From the NCBI GenBank assembly GCA_013203185.1, contig JABMOS010000154.1, positions 1 through 53,362 on the forward strand: DNA of 53,362 nt, read 5' to 3'. The translations under genes were made by a program, and so were the position numbers. Positions 1-7,599 of the stretch are shown in pieces (the stretch's first letter is position 1; each line of letters starts with the position of its first letter). Under the pieces are notes generated by a model. The model was given only the letters and a program-made list of their open reading frames with translations, made no database searches and was not told the origin of the DNA. The stretch comes from Fidelibacterota bacterium. Its GTDB lineage: Bacteria > Fidelibacterota > UBA8477 > JABMPR01.

Positions 1-20
1 TCTGTTCGAATATCTGTCAT
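1..20 (-). CDS. atpA: ATP synthase F1 subunit alpha, first codons only (partial)
   Basis: An ATG at 20-18 on the minus strand begins M-T-D-I-R-T and runs off the window edge. It lies 15 bases after the atpH stop and has an AAGGAAAG-like ribosome site upstream. The gene order atpB-E-F-H predicts atpA here. Only six codons are visible, so identity rests on synteny and not on sequence. Confidence 0.55.
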
Positions 21-35
21 ATTCTTGTCTTTCCT

Positions 36-575
36 TTAGGACTGAATCAGTGCTTGTCTGATACGTGCTAGTTTGCTGGAGAGAGAGGCATCCAAAATAG
101 TATTGCCAACTCGTAATGTTAAACCACCCAGAATATCCTGATTTATTTCTGCAGTAAAATCAGCTTTCGAGGATGTGACTGATTGGACAGCCTTGTGAAT
201 GCCTTCAACTGTGGCATCCGATAATTTGCTGGTGCTTACTGCATGCACTTTTACCTGATCGCTGCGAGTATAAAATGCAGATTCCAGGTTATGCATGATC
301 ATGCCCAACAATTTCATATCTCGCTCATGACCCAATTGGGCAATAAATGCCTGATTGATTGGGTGCAGTTCAGGATAGACTTTATCAAGCAGTTGAATTT
401 TGGTGGTGGCTTCAACTTTGGTAGAAGCTAAAAATGCCTTCAATGCCGGTTCGCGTCTATACCTACTGTAAAAAGCTTTCATTGAGCGATAGACTTGCTC
501 AAGTGCGTCCTTTTTCTCAGCAATATTTAATAACAGGTTGGCATACTGGCGACTTTTTGCTGACGTGCGCATCAA
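36..575 (-). CDS. atpH: ATP synthase F1 subunit delta
   Basis: This is the peripheral-stalk delta (OSCP) subunit that ties the top of F1 to the b-subunit stalk on the cytoplasmic face of the membrane. The 179 residues match the usual family length. The N-terminal helical part begins with a SAKSRQYANLLLNIAEKK stretch typical of the family, and the C-terminal part carries an ILGGLTLRVGNTILDASLSS motif, close to the family signature. Its start overlaps the atpF stop by 4 bases, so translation is probably coupled. Nothing unusual is seen. Confidence 0.95.
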   Translation of the reverse strand: MMRTSAKSRQYANLLLNIAEKKDALEQVYRSMKAFYSRYRREPALKAFLASTKVEATTKIQLLDKVYPELHPINQAFIAQLGHERDMKLLGMIMHNLESAFYTRSDQVKVHAVSTSKLSDATVEGIHKAVQSVTSSKADFTAEINQDILGGLTLRVGNTILDASLSSKLARIRQALIQS

Positions 576-1066
576 TTCTTTCCGTAATCCTTGAGAGCAT
601 CATCAATGAGACGCTCGTTGTCTTCCAGAGTAAGTGATTTCGAGATAATTTTTCCTGCGGCAGCAAGTGAGATATCCACGATCTGATTCCGAATTTCTGC
701 AATCGCTTTATCACGTTCTGCAACAATCTGCACTTCAGCCTGTTTGAGAATCCCGGCTGATTTCTCCTGCGCTTCATTGAGAATGTCAGCTTTCATCAGC
801 TCAGCAGTTTCTTTGCCTGCGGCCACAATATTTTGGGCTTCCTGTCGAGCTTTGGCAACCATCGCTTCATATTCAATCGCAATTTTATCAGCTTCTTTAC
901 GAGCTTCTTCAGCTTCTTCAAGTGATTCACGAATGAAATTTTCGCGATTTTCCAAGGCCTTGATCATGGGCTTCCAGGCTTTGGCACCCAAGATCACCAA
1001 CACAGCAATGAAGGTGATCCAGGTCCAAATCATTAAGCCAGTGTCAAACCGTAGCAGGTTTTCCAT
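572..1066 (-). CDS. atpF: ATP synthase F0 subunit b
   Basis: This is the membrane-anchored stator subunit b, which forms the peripheral stalk. One N-terminal membrane helix (about residues 10-32, GLMIWTWITFIAVLVILGAK) is followed by a long charged Ala/Glu/Lys-rich helix of about 125 residues, as expected for a dimeric coiled-coil stalk. The length of 164 is normal. It sits between atpE and atpH and overlaps atpH by 4 bases. A single b gene is seen rather than a b/b' pair, though other copies cannot be excluded. Confidence 0.95.
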   Translation of the reverse strand: MENLLRFDTGLMIWTWITFIAVLVILGAKAWKPMIKALENRENFIRESLEEAEEARKEADKIAIEYEAMVAKARQEAQNIVAAGKETAELMKADILNEAQEKSAGILKQAEVQIVAERDKAIAEIRNQIVDISLAAAGKIISKSLTLEDNERLIDDALKDYGKN

Positions 1067-1097
1067 AGTTCCTCCGAAGGAGAGTTTTCAGGCTTTC

Positions 1098-1316
1098 TTA
1101 TTTCAGAGCGATGAGGAGAGCTACAACCTCACCAATAATTGCAACACCTTCAAGCAGGAAGAGTGGCAAGTTTACAGCACCAGTAATACTGGCAGCAGCT
1201 TCAGGCTGACGAGCAATACCTGCAGCAGCGGCTGCGGCCAATTTTCCAATTCCGAGGCCAGCACCAATAACAATCATACCTGCACCAATTGCAGCACCTA
1301 GATAGGCAAATTCCAT
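1098..1316 (-). CDS. atpE: ATP synthase F0 subunit c
   Basis: This is the proteolipid c subunit that forms the rotating ion-carrying ring. The 72 residues fold as two membrane helices joined by the conserved polar loop ARQPE (36-40). By position, Glu56 (in FLLEGVAII) aligns with the ion-carrying carboxylate of other 72-residue c subunits. A second carboxylate, Glu63, lies seven residues on in the same helix where related proteins usually have a small hydrophobic residue. Lys25 in helix 1 follows the GIGK pattern I recall from Bacteroidota. An AAGGAG ribosome site precedes the ATG. The coupling ion, proton or sodium, cannot be settled from sequence. Confidence 0.96.
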   Translation of the reverse strand: MEFAYLGAAIGAGMIVIGAGLGIGKLAAAAAAGIARQPEAAASITGAVNLPLFLLEGVAIIGEVVALLIALK

Positions 1317-1454
1317 TTTAAAACTCCTTGTTGTGTGTTTCTATCGTAGCCACCTCATTGCCGCATACATGTCTCATATCCCTGAACTGAGTAAGCGCAT
1401 TTTGAGCAGAGCTGATAGAAGGTTTATATTTTTCGTTGTAAAAGATCAATACTA

Positions 1455-2273
1455 TTAATGATGTGGGTGAATTGACTGGCCAATAAACACGGACGAAAGC
1501 AACGTGAAAACATAGGCCTGAACAATACTCACGATAATCTCTAAAAAGGTAATACCTACATTCAAGGCAACTGATGCAACGCCAACATAGGCATTGTGAA
1601 GTAGAAATATGGGGGCAAAAATCGCCAACATGGCGATATGTCCTGCTGTCATGTTGGCAGCCAGTCGCATGGTTAATGCAAAAGGTCTCACAAACATACT
1701 AAGGATCTCAATAGGAATGAGAATGATATACACCGCTTTGGGCAGCCCACCAGGGACCAGATTTTTCCAGTGTTTGAAAAACCCATGCTCCAAAATTCCT
1801 GCCATGATAATGGCAAAAAAAGTAATCAGGGCTAAGGCTGCAGTCACATTGATATTGCCAGTGGCTGTCGTTCCACCATGCCCATGATTGATATAATTGA
1901 AGAAAGGCATGAGACCCAGGAAGTTCATGGTAAGTATAAGAAAGAAAAAGGACATCACTAGAGGTCCCCATTTCAATACATGATTCTTTCCAACCGTGGG
2001 AATGAGAATACCGGTTCGGACAAAGTCCACGACATACTCAAATGCATTTGAAAACCCACTGGGGACGTGACGATCTTCTTTGCGATATCGACGGGTTGCA
2101 AATAGAGCGGCAGAAACGAGTAACCCAGCTGCAATCCAGAGCATTATAACATGTTTGGTGATTGAAAGATCAACACCAAAAAGTTCTAAATGAATCATCA
2201 CATCGCTATTTGCGACATGCTCAATGATTTTATCCCCAATGTTGTTACTGGTTCCGTGGCCTGGTGCAGCCAT
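1455..2273 (-). CDS. atpB: ATP synthase F0 subunit a
   Basis: This is the stator a subunit, which provides the two half-channels for ions and the essential arginine. The ATG at 2273 (MAAPGHGTSNN) was chosen because it follows a GGGGAG ribosome site and shares one base with the stop of the upstream gene; a longer open frame to 2348 is not needed. The 272 residues contain about six membrane helices. The conserved ALTMRLAANMTAGHI segment holds the essential Arg. The protein has several His near residues 120-125 and a C-terminal HPHH, which is a mild oddity. A 138-base gap separates it from atpE, the largest within the atp genes. Confidence 0.96.
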   Translation of the reverse strand: MAAPGHGTSNNIGDKIIEHVANSDVMIHLELFGVDLSITKHVIMLWIAAGLLVSAALFATRRYRKEDRHVPSGFSNAFEYVVDFVRTGILIPTVGKNHVLKWGPLVMSFFFLILTMNFLGLMPFFNYINHGHGGTTATGNINVTAALALITFFAIIMAGILEHGFFKHWKNLVPGGLPKAVYIILIPIEILSMFVRPFALTMRLAANMTAGHIAMLAIFAPIFLLHNAYVGVASVALNVGITFLEIIVSIVQAYVFTLLSSVFIGQSIHPHH

Positions 2274-2665
2274 CAAGAATTCTCCCCTGTTTTTTGTGTG
2301 CTTCTTGCCATAAAAAGCGGCCAATAATATGCTTCGACCCCATGCCACGCAAGAAAGTTTATAACTAATGTTACAATAAATGTCACGTTATCAAGGGTCC
2401 CTGCTTTCACCAGAATAGCGGCCCATATCCCCAGCAGAACAACTTTAAAGAAAAAGCCAATAATATTTATTTTTTGAAGGTTTTGAGCGTCATTTGTTTT
2501 TGAATATTCTGCCCACAGTAAAAGTGCGCCACTTATCAGGATGGGAAGAATGGCTCCTGCCAGGATAGAACTCACCAAATCAAGGCGACCAACAAACAGG
2601 AGAGCCAGGACAGCTAAACCATTTAAAATCAGGGCTGAAAGCCCCAATATTTGCCAGGCTCTCAT
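2273..2665 (-). CDS. AtpI-like small membrane protein of the ATP synthase operon
   Basis: A 130-residue protein with about four predicted membrane helices (7-25, 32-52, 65-85, 92-112). It occupies the place of subunit I, an assembly helper for the c-ring, between an AtpZ-like gene and atpB. The stop TGA shares one base with the atpB start and its own start overlaps the upstream gene by 4 bases. Sequence similarity to classical AtpI is not obvious by eye, so the role is inferred from position, size and topology. Confidence 0.65.
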   Translation of the reverse strand: MRAWQILGLSALILNGLAVLALLFVGRLDLVSSILAGAILPILISGALLLWAEYSKTNDAQNLQKINIIGFFFKVVLLGIWAAILVKAGTLDNVTFIVTLVINFLAWHGVEAYYWPLFMARSTQKTGENS

Positions 2666-2865
2666 TGATCTCCATCTTTCATATACAGGGCCTTATAAAG
2701 CTCGTACATTCCTATAACAACGCCTAATAGTGCTCCGGTGAGGACCCCATACTGAGGCCAGCCCATTTTTTGATCGATAAAATACCCCATAGCACCGAGA
2801 CCTAAAACACTACCAGTCATGGTGGAGGCAGCTGCCATATACTTGCCGGAGCCGTCAGGTTTCAA
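2662..2865 (-). CDS. AtpZ/AtpI family protein
   Basis: A 67-residue protein with two membrane helices. The pattern of a Gly-rich first helix (TGSVLGLGAMGYFIDQKMG) followed by a second helix with GALLGVVIGMYELYK is characteristic of the AtpZ/AtpI (Ca2+/Mg2+ transporter-like F-ATPase gene 1) family. In other bacteria AtpZ and AtpI are linked to c-ring assembly or magnesium uptake. It starts 6 bases after the bactofilin stop and overlaps the next gene by 4 bases, so it belongs to the ATP synthase block. Confidence 0.75.
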   Translation of the reverse strand: MKPDGSGKYMAAASTMTGSVLGLGAMGYFIDQKMGWPQYGVLTGALLGVVIGMYELYKALYMKDGDQ

Positions 2866-2871
2866 GTGCTT

Positions 2872-3249
2872 CTATATCTCTTCGCCGAGGGCTTCAAATT
2901 CGTCTGATGTGGATGTTTCAGGAACCATGGAACTCCGACCATGAAATACTGCCCCGTCTTCAATGATGAGTCTGGTAGCGATCACATCGCCTTTAAGTCG
3001 TCCAGCTTTCCCCAGGGCAACTTTTCCCTTCACTTCAATATTACCACCTACAATGCCACCAATGATTGCGTATTCCCCTTTAATGCCACCTTTAACAACT
3101 CCAGATTCAGAGACAGTAACAAATCCGCTGGCTTCGATACTACCATCAACTGTACCGTTAATATGTGCACTCCCATTGATATTCATATCTCCCGAAATAT
3201 GTGTCCCACGGCCAACAATAGTTTCTATCCGATGTATGCGATTTGCCAT
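2872..3249 (-). CDS. Bactofilin cytoskeletal protein
   Basis: Bactofilins polymerise into membrane-associated filaments that place cell-wall enzymes. The ATG at 3249 (MANRIHRIETIVG) was chosen over an upstream one because a GAAGGA ribosome site lies just before it. The 125 residues form the right-handed beta-helix core, visible as a regular run of short strands such as THISGDMNINGSAHINGTV and VKGGIKGEYAIIGGIVGG, with short unstructured ends. Its start overlaps or abuts the stop of an M23 peptidase gene, a known partner type for bactofilins in shape control. Confidence 0.92.
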   Translation of the reverse strand: MANRIHRIETIVGRGTHISGDMNINGSAHINGTVDGSIEASGFVTVSESGVVKGGIKGEYAIIGGIVGGNIEVKGKVALGKAGRLKGDVIATRLIIEDGAVFHGRSSMVPETSTSDEFEALGEEI

Positions 3250-3250
3250 T

Positions 3251-4048
3251 TTAGTATTCCTTCTCGACAGCTGGGGCACTTGTTTCGTTCAGCTCGGTAA
3301 TAAATGTTACAGGATCTAAGGGTACACCCTCGTACCAGATCTCAAAGTGAAGATGAGCACCATCCGATATACCTGTATTGCCCATGATAGCAATGGGTTC
3401 TGCCCGATCCACAACCTGTCGCTGTGTCACCAAATTTTGTTCGTTGTGACCATATACTGTGAGATAGCCATTGCCATGATCAATAATAATTGTATTCCCA
3501 AAACGATAGGTCCAATCTGAGAAGATGACATACCCTCGACCGGCAGCCTTCACAACTCTGTCCTCAATAGAGGATAGATCTAGTCCAAGGTGGTCCTGGC
3601 TAAAAAGCCCTTCCCTAACTTGAAATCCAGCATTTACAAAGCCCTTGATGGGCAAGTATGTGGGCAAATCATCTAAAAGACCCATGGTTTCAAAGGGAGA
3701 GAGCTCCCAATTGTCCTCGAAGGCTGTGCTATCCCCAGCATCTGCACTCAAATTATAATGGCTACCCAGTGTGCTTTCAATAAAGTGATTGATCTCTTCT
3801 ATGCGCTTGGCATTTTTCATTAAACCAGCCACTTCCTGTCGCTCACTTAGCAGGTAATCATTCTCACGTTTTATGTCCCGATATTCCATTGCTTTGGGGA
3901 GGTAATAAGTTGAAAAAAGAATGATAGCACCAAGGACCACAATGATGAGCAATTTAAGGATATTGACTGTAACTGCAGTGATGGAATAGGTTCTGCCGTT
4001 GGTTTCGTTATCCGGTAGGATGAGAATGGTATATTTTTCGTGTTTCAT
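3251..4048 (-). CDS. Membrane-anchored M23 (LytM) family peptidase
   Basis: A 265-residue inner-membrane protein with the catalytic domain in the periplasm. A short cytoplasmic tail is followed by a membrane helix (about 29-50), a coiled-coil region (about 52-95) and a C-terminal LytM domain. Zinc-ligand motifs are intact: HLGLDL near residue 153 supplies His and Asp, and HLHFEIW near 240 supplies the HxH pair. It is therefore predicted to cut peptidoglycan cross-links and not to be a dead scaffold. The direct coupling to a bactofilin gene suggests localised wall cutting in shape control. Confidence 0.9.
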   Translation of the reverse strand: MKHEKYTILILPDNETNGRTYSITAVTVNILKLLIIVVLGAIILFSTYYLPKAMEYRDIKRENDYLLSERQEVAGLMKNAKRIEEINHFIESTLGSHYNLSADAGDSTAFEDNWELSPFETMGLLDDLPTYLPIKGFVNAGFQVREGLFSQDHLGLDLSSIEDRVVKAAGRGYVIFSDWTYRFGNTIIIDHGNGYLTVYGHNEQNLVTQRQVVDRAEPIAIMGNTGISDGAHLHFEIWYEGVPLDPVTFITELNETSAPAVEKEY

Positions 4049-4100
4049 GATTTCCTGTTTCTACTAATTCCTGTTGGGAAAATTGTTCCGAATGCAGATA

Positions 4101-4994
4101 TTATTTTTTCAGGGACTCGAAGAGTTCCAGCAACCGTTCCAAGTCTTCATCACCAAAATATTCAACTTCAATGATCCCCTTTTTGGGCCCGGCTTTTATT
4201 TGTACCCGGGTCCCTAGAACTGTCATGATGGCTTCTTCACTCCGAGTTAAAAAAACTGACTTCTTAGGCGGTGTTTTCTTCTTTTTCGCTGAAACAGGCG
4301 TTTTTTCTTTGAGCTTCTTAACATAATTTTCGGTTTCGCGAACACTCATGTTGTTCCTGCGAACCTGCTGAAAAATGTGGATCATTTCCTTTTCTGATTC
4401 CAGCCCCAGTAGTGCTCGGGCATGGCCTGCAGAAATAACAAGGTTTTTCAAAGCAACCTTTATTTCTGTGGGCAACTTCAAGAGTCGCATGGCATTGGTT
4501 ACTGCTGCCCGACTCTTGCCAATGTTTCGAGCTATTTCTTCATGTGACAGCCTGTACTTATCAGACAGAAGTGAGTAGGCTTCAGCTTCTTCAAGGGGAT
4601 TCAGATTATCCCTCTGTAAATTTTCGATGAGAGCCAATTCCATCATATCAACATCTTTGTCAACGACCAGAATGTGAATTGGAATGGTTTCCAGTCCCAA
4701 CTCCTGACAAGCCCTGAGACGCCTTTCACCAGCAATGAGTTCATACTCACCATTGACTTCACGTACGGTAATTGGTTGAATCAAACCTTTGGATTTAATT
4801 GAGGCCTTCAGGTCCTCAAAAGCCTGGACTGCTTTTTCTGAGGTAAAATCTTTTCTGGGTTGAAAAGGATTGGGGCGAACATCGTTGGGAGATACTGTAT
4901 GCGCCGAAAGCGAGGACTCGTCAGGAGCACCTAATGAATCAAGGATGGCATCCAGCCCACGTCCCAGTCTTTTAGGAACTTCAGGCATTTTCAA
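4101..4994 (-). CDS. parB: Chromosome partitioning protein ParB
   Basis: ParB is a CTP-dependent DNA clamp that loads at parS sites and marks the origin for segregation. The 297 residues show an N-terminal GRGLDAIL start, the CTP-binding box with GELIAGERRLRACQELG, a helix-turn-helix region (LSHEEIARNIGKSRAAVTNA) and a C-terminal dimerisation segment after a Lys-rich linker. It overlaps parA by 14 bases. No parS-like 16-base palindrome was found inside the window. Confidence 0.96.
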   Translation of the reverse strand: MKMPEVPKRLGRGLDAILDSLGAPDESSLSAHTVSPNDVRPNPFQPRKDFTSEKAVQAFEDLKASIKSKGLIQPITVREVNGEYELIAGERRLRACQELGLETIPIHILVVDKDVDMMELALIENLQRDNLNPLEEAEAYSLLSDKYRLSHEEIARNIGKSRAAVTNAMRLLKLPTEIKVALKNLVISAGHARALLGLESEKEMIHIFQQVRRNNMSVRETENYVKKLKEKTPVSAKKKKTPPKKSVFLTRSEEAIMTVLGTRVQIKAGPKKGIIEVEYFGDEDLERLLELFESLKK

Positions 4995-5742
4995 GCACCT
5001 CTTCTACAAGATTCATGTAGTTGGCCGCACCTACAGAATTTGCATCATACAACATGATGGGTTTTCCATAACTCGGTGACTCACTGAGGCGAACATTCCT
5101 GTTGATGTAAGTCTTGTAAACGCGTTCCTTAAAATAGGTTTTTACTTCTTCCACAACCTGTTTGCTCAAATTCAGGCGACTATCATACATGGTCATCAAT
5201 ACACCCTCAATAACCAGTGCCTTGTTGATGGTTTTCTGAACACGGCGAACTGTATTCAACAACTGACCCAGACCTTCAAGGGCATAGTATTCACACTGAA
5301 TTGGTATAAGAATTGAGTGGGCAGCTGTCAAAGCGTTTAGAGTGAGCAGACCTAGCGAAGGCGGACAATCAATAATAATGAAATCATAATTGTCTTCAAT
5401 TTCTGCTACTGCTTCTTTCAGGATGCGCTCCCTGGCCATGGCCGATACCAGTTCCACTTCTGCTCCTACCAGCGATGGGCTGGAAGGCACCAGATCAAGA
5501 AATGGCAATTCACACTTGTGCATGATGTCAGGAATAGTAGCCTGACCAAGCAACACTTGGTAGATACTCTTACCATCCACCCGCACGGGGTGTCCAAGGC
5601 CAGCTGTGGAGTTTGACTGGGGGTCCAAATCTATGAGCAGGGTCTTTTTCTCAGTTACAGCCAAACCTGCAGCCAGGTTGACTGATGTCGTCGTTTTCCC
5701 CACGCCCCCCTTTTGATTCACGATGGCTATTATTTTTGCCAT
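4981..5742 (-). CDS. parA: Chromosome partitioning ATPase ParA (Soj)
   Basis: ParA is a deviant Walker ATPase that forms DNA-bound dimers and moves ParB-parS complexes. The N-terminus IIAIVNQKGGVGKTTTSVNL carries the deviant Walker A motif with its signature Lys, and DFIIIDCPPSLG is the Walker B region. The length of 253 fits the chromosomal Soj type without an extra N-terminal DNA-binding domain. It is the first gene of the minus-strand block. The ribosome site in front is weak. Confidence 0.97.
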   Translation of the reverse strand: MAKIIAIVNQKGGVGKTTTSVNLAAGLAVTEKKTLLIDLDPQSNSTAGLGHPVRVDGKSIYQVLLGQATIPDIMHKCELPFLDLVPSSPSLVGAEVELVSAMARERILKEAVAEIEDNYDFIIIDCPPSLGLLTLNALTAAHSILIPIQCEYYALEGLGQLLNTVRRVQKTINKALVIEGVLMTMYDSRLNLSKQVVEEVKTYFKERVYKTYINRNVRLSESPSYGKPIMLYDANSVGAANYMNLVEEVLENA

Positions 5743-5832
5743 AAGATATTGTTTTTTAAAGACCTTTGCTAATTATGTTCAGGCTTTGAATATAGTTGAC
5801 CTCTATCCCAAATACAATAGGGTAGCTGAGTG

Positions 5833-6729
5833 TTACTGACCATTGGAAAACCTCGAGCGTAATAATTCTGGTAAAGAAACTGATGAAATAATGACTATAG
5901 CGCCTAGCAATGCAGAACTGGTTAATTCTTCACCTAACAATACCCGCCCCAGGACACTGGCCCAAACAGGCATAAGAAAGGTTGTATAGCTCATTTTTAC
6001 AATAGTAACACGATTGACCAACCAAAAATATATGGTGAACCCGATGGCTGACCCAAAAATCGCGAGGTAAGTTGTGGCGGCAATTGTTAATGTATTTAAC
6101 TCTACATCACTCCAGGATTCAGTCACTGAGCCGGTGATTAATAATAGCGTGGCTCCAATCAGCATGGCAGAAGCATTTGCTACCACAGGATCCAGATTCT
6201 CACCATCTCGTTTATATAGAACATTTGGGTAGGCTGTAGCAAAGATTGATACCAGGATCATGAGCATCCCTGTAGCCACCTGAGGATCGAAGGAAGCTCC
6301 CCTTAGATCGAAGATGAGGAGTGTGCCAACTATTGATCCCACCAGACTGAATATGCTGGCGGCATTAATTTTTTCATTTTTCAGCATTCTATGAGCGAAT
6401 ATGGCAATCATGACAGGCAGGGTTGCCCAGAGGATAGACGTAACATTGCTGTTCACATATTGCATTCCCCAATATGTGAGTCCATAGCCAAAGAAGAAAT
6501 TTCCCAGACCCAGAGCCAGGATAAGGTTACGATATTTGCCATGAGGCAAAATGGCTTTTTTGCGCATTTTTTGAAATAACACAAGGGCAATACCTGCAAT
6601 AAAAAATCGGATTGATGCCATGAGAAATGGGGTATCCCCCACACTCACTTTAATACCAATCCAGGTACTCCCCCAAATCAGGATTAATGCCGCATATAAT
6701 ACAGGAATTATGTAAGACTTTGTTTTCAC
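5833..6729 (-). CDS. EamA/DMT family transporter
   Basis: A 298-residue inner-membrane protein with about ten membrane helices arranged as two EamA repeats, the usual layout of drug/metabolite exporters. The N-terminal ALILIWGSTWIGIKV motif and the second-half LVNRVTIVKMSYTTFLMPVWA motif are typical. The start is a GTG at 6729 with no clear ribosome site, so it is uncertain. The substrate cannot be told; amino acids or metabolites are usual. It is monocistronic and divergent from the MerR gene. Confidence 0.9.
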   Translation of the reverse strand: MKTKSYIIPVLYAALILIWGSTWIGIKVSVGDTPFLMASIRFFIAGIALVLFQKMRKKAILPHGKYRNLILALGLGNFFFGYGLTYWGMQYVNSNVTSILWATLPVMIAIFAHRMLKNEKINAASIFSLVGSIVGTLLIFDLRGASFDPQVATGMLMILVSIFATAYPNVLYKRDGENLDPVVANASAMLIGATLLLITGSVTESWSDVELNTLTIAATTYLAIFGSAIGFTIYFWLVNRVTIVKMSYTTFLMPVWASVLGRVLLGEELTSSALLGAIVIISSVSLPELLRSRFSNGQ

Positions 6730-6951
6730 GCGGTGAAATTAGTTTGGTTCTGCCTTTTGACTATTCAATTGTTTCATTCACAATGAATTAAAGCCTCGTT
6801 CTCAAAAGAGTTAATTCGTATTTCCAGAAGTGGGAAATCAGTCCTTTAGATTATGAATCTCACCCTTATAGGTCTATAAATAACTTGTTAGATTCAGGTA
6901 TTTCTCAAAGAATAATTCAAGAAATTTGTGGGGTTCTCGCTCATACGAAGG

Positions 6952-6980
6952 TTGCTTCAAAACAACCCCATTTGCTTCAA
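6952..6980 (+). repeat. Pair of 9-base direct repeats spaced two helical turns apart
   Basis: TTGCTTCAA occurs at 6952-6960 and again at 6972-6980, 20 bases apart start to start, so both copies face the same side of the helix. This spacing suits a dimeric activator or repressor. No known consensus was matched, and the role is speculative. Confidence 0.35.
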
Positions 6981-7109
6981 TTCCTTGTAAACAGGGACTT
7001 GTGTGACTTTTGCAAGTATTACATGCCATTATTAACTTCTTTCAATAAACACTACTAACACTATTTGCTGTTAATAATTCTCACTCATTTCGGCATGTAT
7101 ATCGCAAAG

Positions 7110-7127
7110 CTATATTTTGAAATATAG
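7110..7127. promoter_or_regulatory. Palindrome just upstream of the MerR start, candidate operator
   Basis: CTATATTT and AAATATAG form perfect 8-base arms around a 2-base centre, ending 7 bases before the ATG at 7135. The position would allow autoregulation by the MerR protein it precedes. The very high AT content means it could also be chance. Confidence 0.35.
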
Positions 7128-7134
7128 ATTTGAT

Positions 7135-7599
7135 ATGAATGCAACTGACATAAAAGAACGCCTCTCAGACAAAACCAGACCAGTTTTCGCTATTGGAATT
7201 GCTGCCGACCTGGTAGGCGTCTCAGTTCACACCTTAAGAATGTACGAGACGGAAGGTCTCATCATTCCCCAGCGCACAAAATCCAAACGTCGTCTCTATT
7301 CCCAGGCAGATATTGAAAGACTTCAATGCATCCGGGTTATGATCGAAGATCGTGGATTCAATCTGGCCGGGATAAAAGGGATGATGTCCATGGCTCCCTG
7401 TTGGGAGATCAAGGGTTGCAGCGAATCTGATCGTGCCACATGTGATGCATACAAGACATCACTAGAGCCATGTTGGTTGGTCAAATCGAAAGCTTCTGCC
7501 TGTCAGGACGAAGTATGTTCTGAATGTGCTGTTTATCGAGATGTAACAACTTGCCATAACATGAAATCCTATTTACAAGAACATTGGAAGAACGCATGA
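7135..7599 (+). CDS. MerR family regulator with Cys-rich two-CW C-terminal domain
   Basis: A 154-residue DNA-binding regulator. The winged helix is at the N-terminus (IAADLVGVSVHTLRMYETEG, RRLYSQADIERLQ). The C-terminal 55 residues are unusual for MerR: eight Cys in a pattern with two Cys-Trp pairs (APCWEIKGC, EPCWLVKS), ending CQDEVCSECAVYRDVTTC. This resembles the two-CW type metal- or thiol-binding segment. The ATG at 7135 is preferred over a TTG 18 bases upstream. The stop overlaps the next start by 4 bases (ATGA), so it is the first gene of the sulfur reductase operon and probably its sensor. The ligand (metal, iron-sulfur cluster or sulfide) is unknown. Confidence 0.88.
   Translation: MNATDIKERLSDKTRPVFAIGIAADLVGVSVHTLRMYETEGLIIPQRTKSKRRLYSQADIERLQCIRVMIEDRGFNLAGIKGMMSMAPCWEIKGCSESDRATCDAYKTSLEPCWLVKSKASACQDEVCSECAVYRDVTTCHNMKSYLQEHWKNA

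Larger units (their letters stand above)
6730..7134. other. Divergent intergenic region between EamA and MerR genes
   Basis: About 400 AT-rich bases with no convincing gene. It must hold the promoters for the leftward EamA gene and the rightward sulfur operon. It contains two copies of TTGCTTCAA 20 bases apart, an ACTTG/CAAGT inverted repeat at 6997-7017, and an 18-base palindrome just before the MerR ATG. These are listed separately or in the findings. No transcription start can be fixed by eye. Confidence 0.6.

Noticed and set aside
744-1301. 185-codon open frame on the plus strand opposite atpF and atpE
   Set aside because: It lies antisense to two well-supported genes, has low-complexity Ala/Ser- and Asn/Thr-rich sequence and no ribosome site or family match.
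6724-6738. TTTCAC-GCG-GTGAAA inverted repeat at the EamA start, similar to a parS site
   Set aside because: parS arms join without a spacer (TTTCACGTGAAA core); here three extra bases lie in the centre, and the repeat includes the GTG start codon. Probably chance, although it lies less than 1 kb from parA.
6801-6850. TTTCC/GGAAA hairpin in the EamA-MerR gap as a terminator
   Set aside because: The stem is only five bases, no T-run follows, and the flanking genes diverge, so no transcript should end here.
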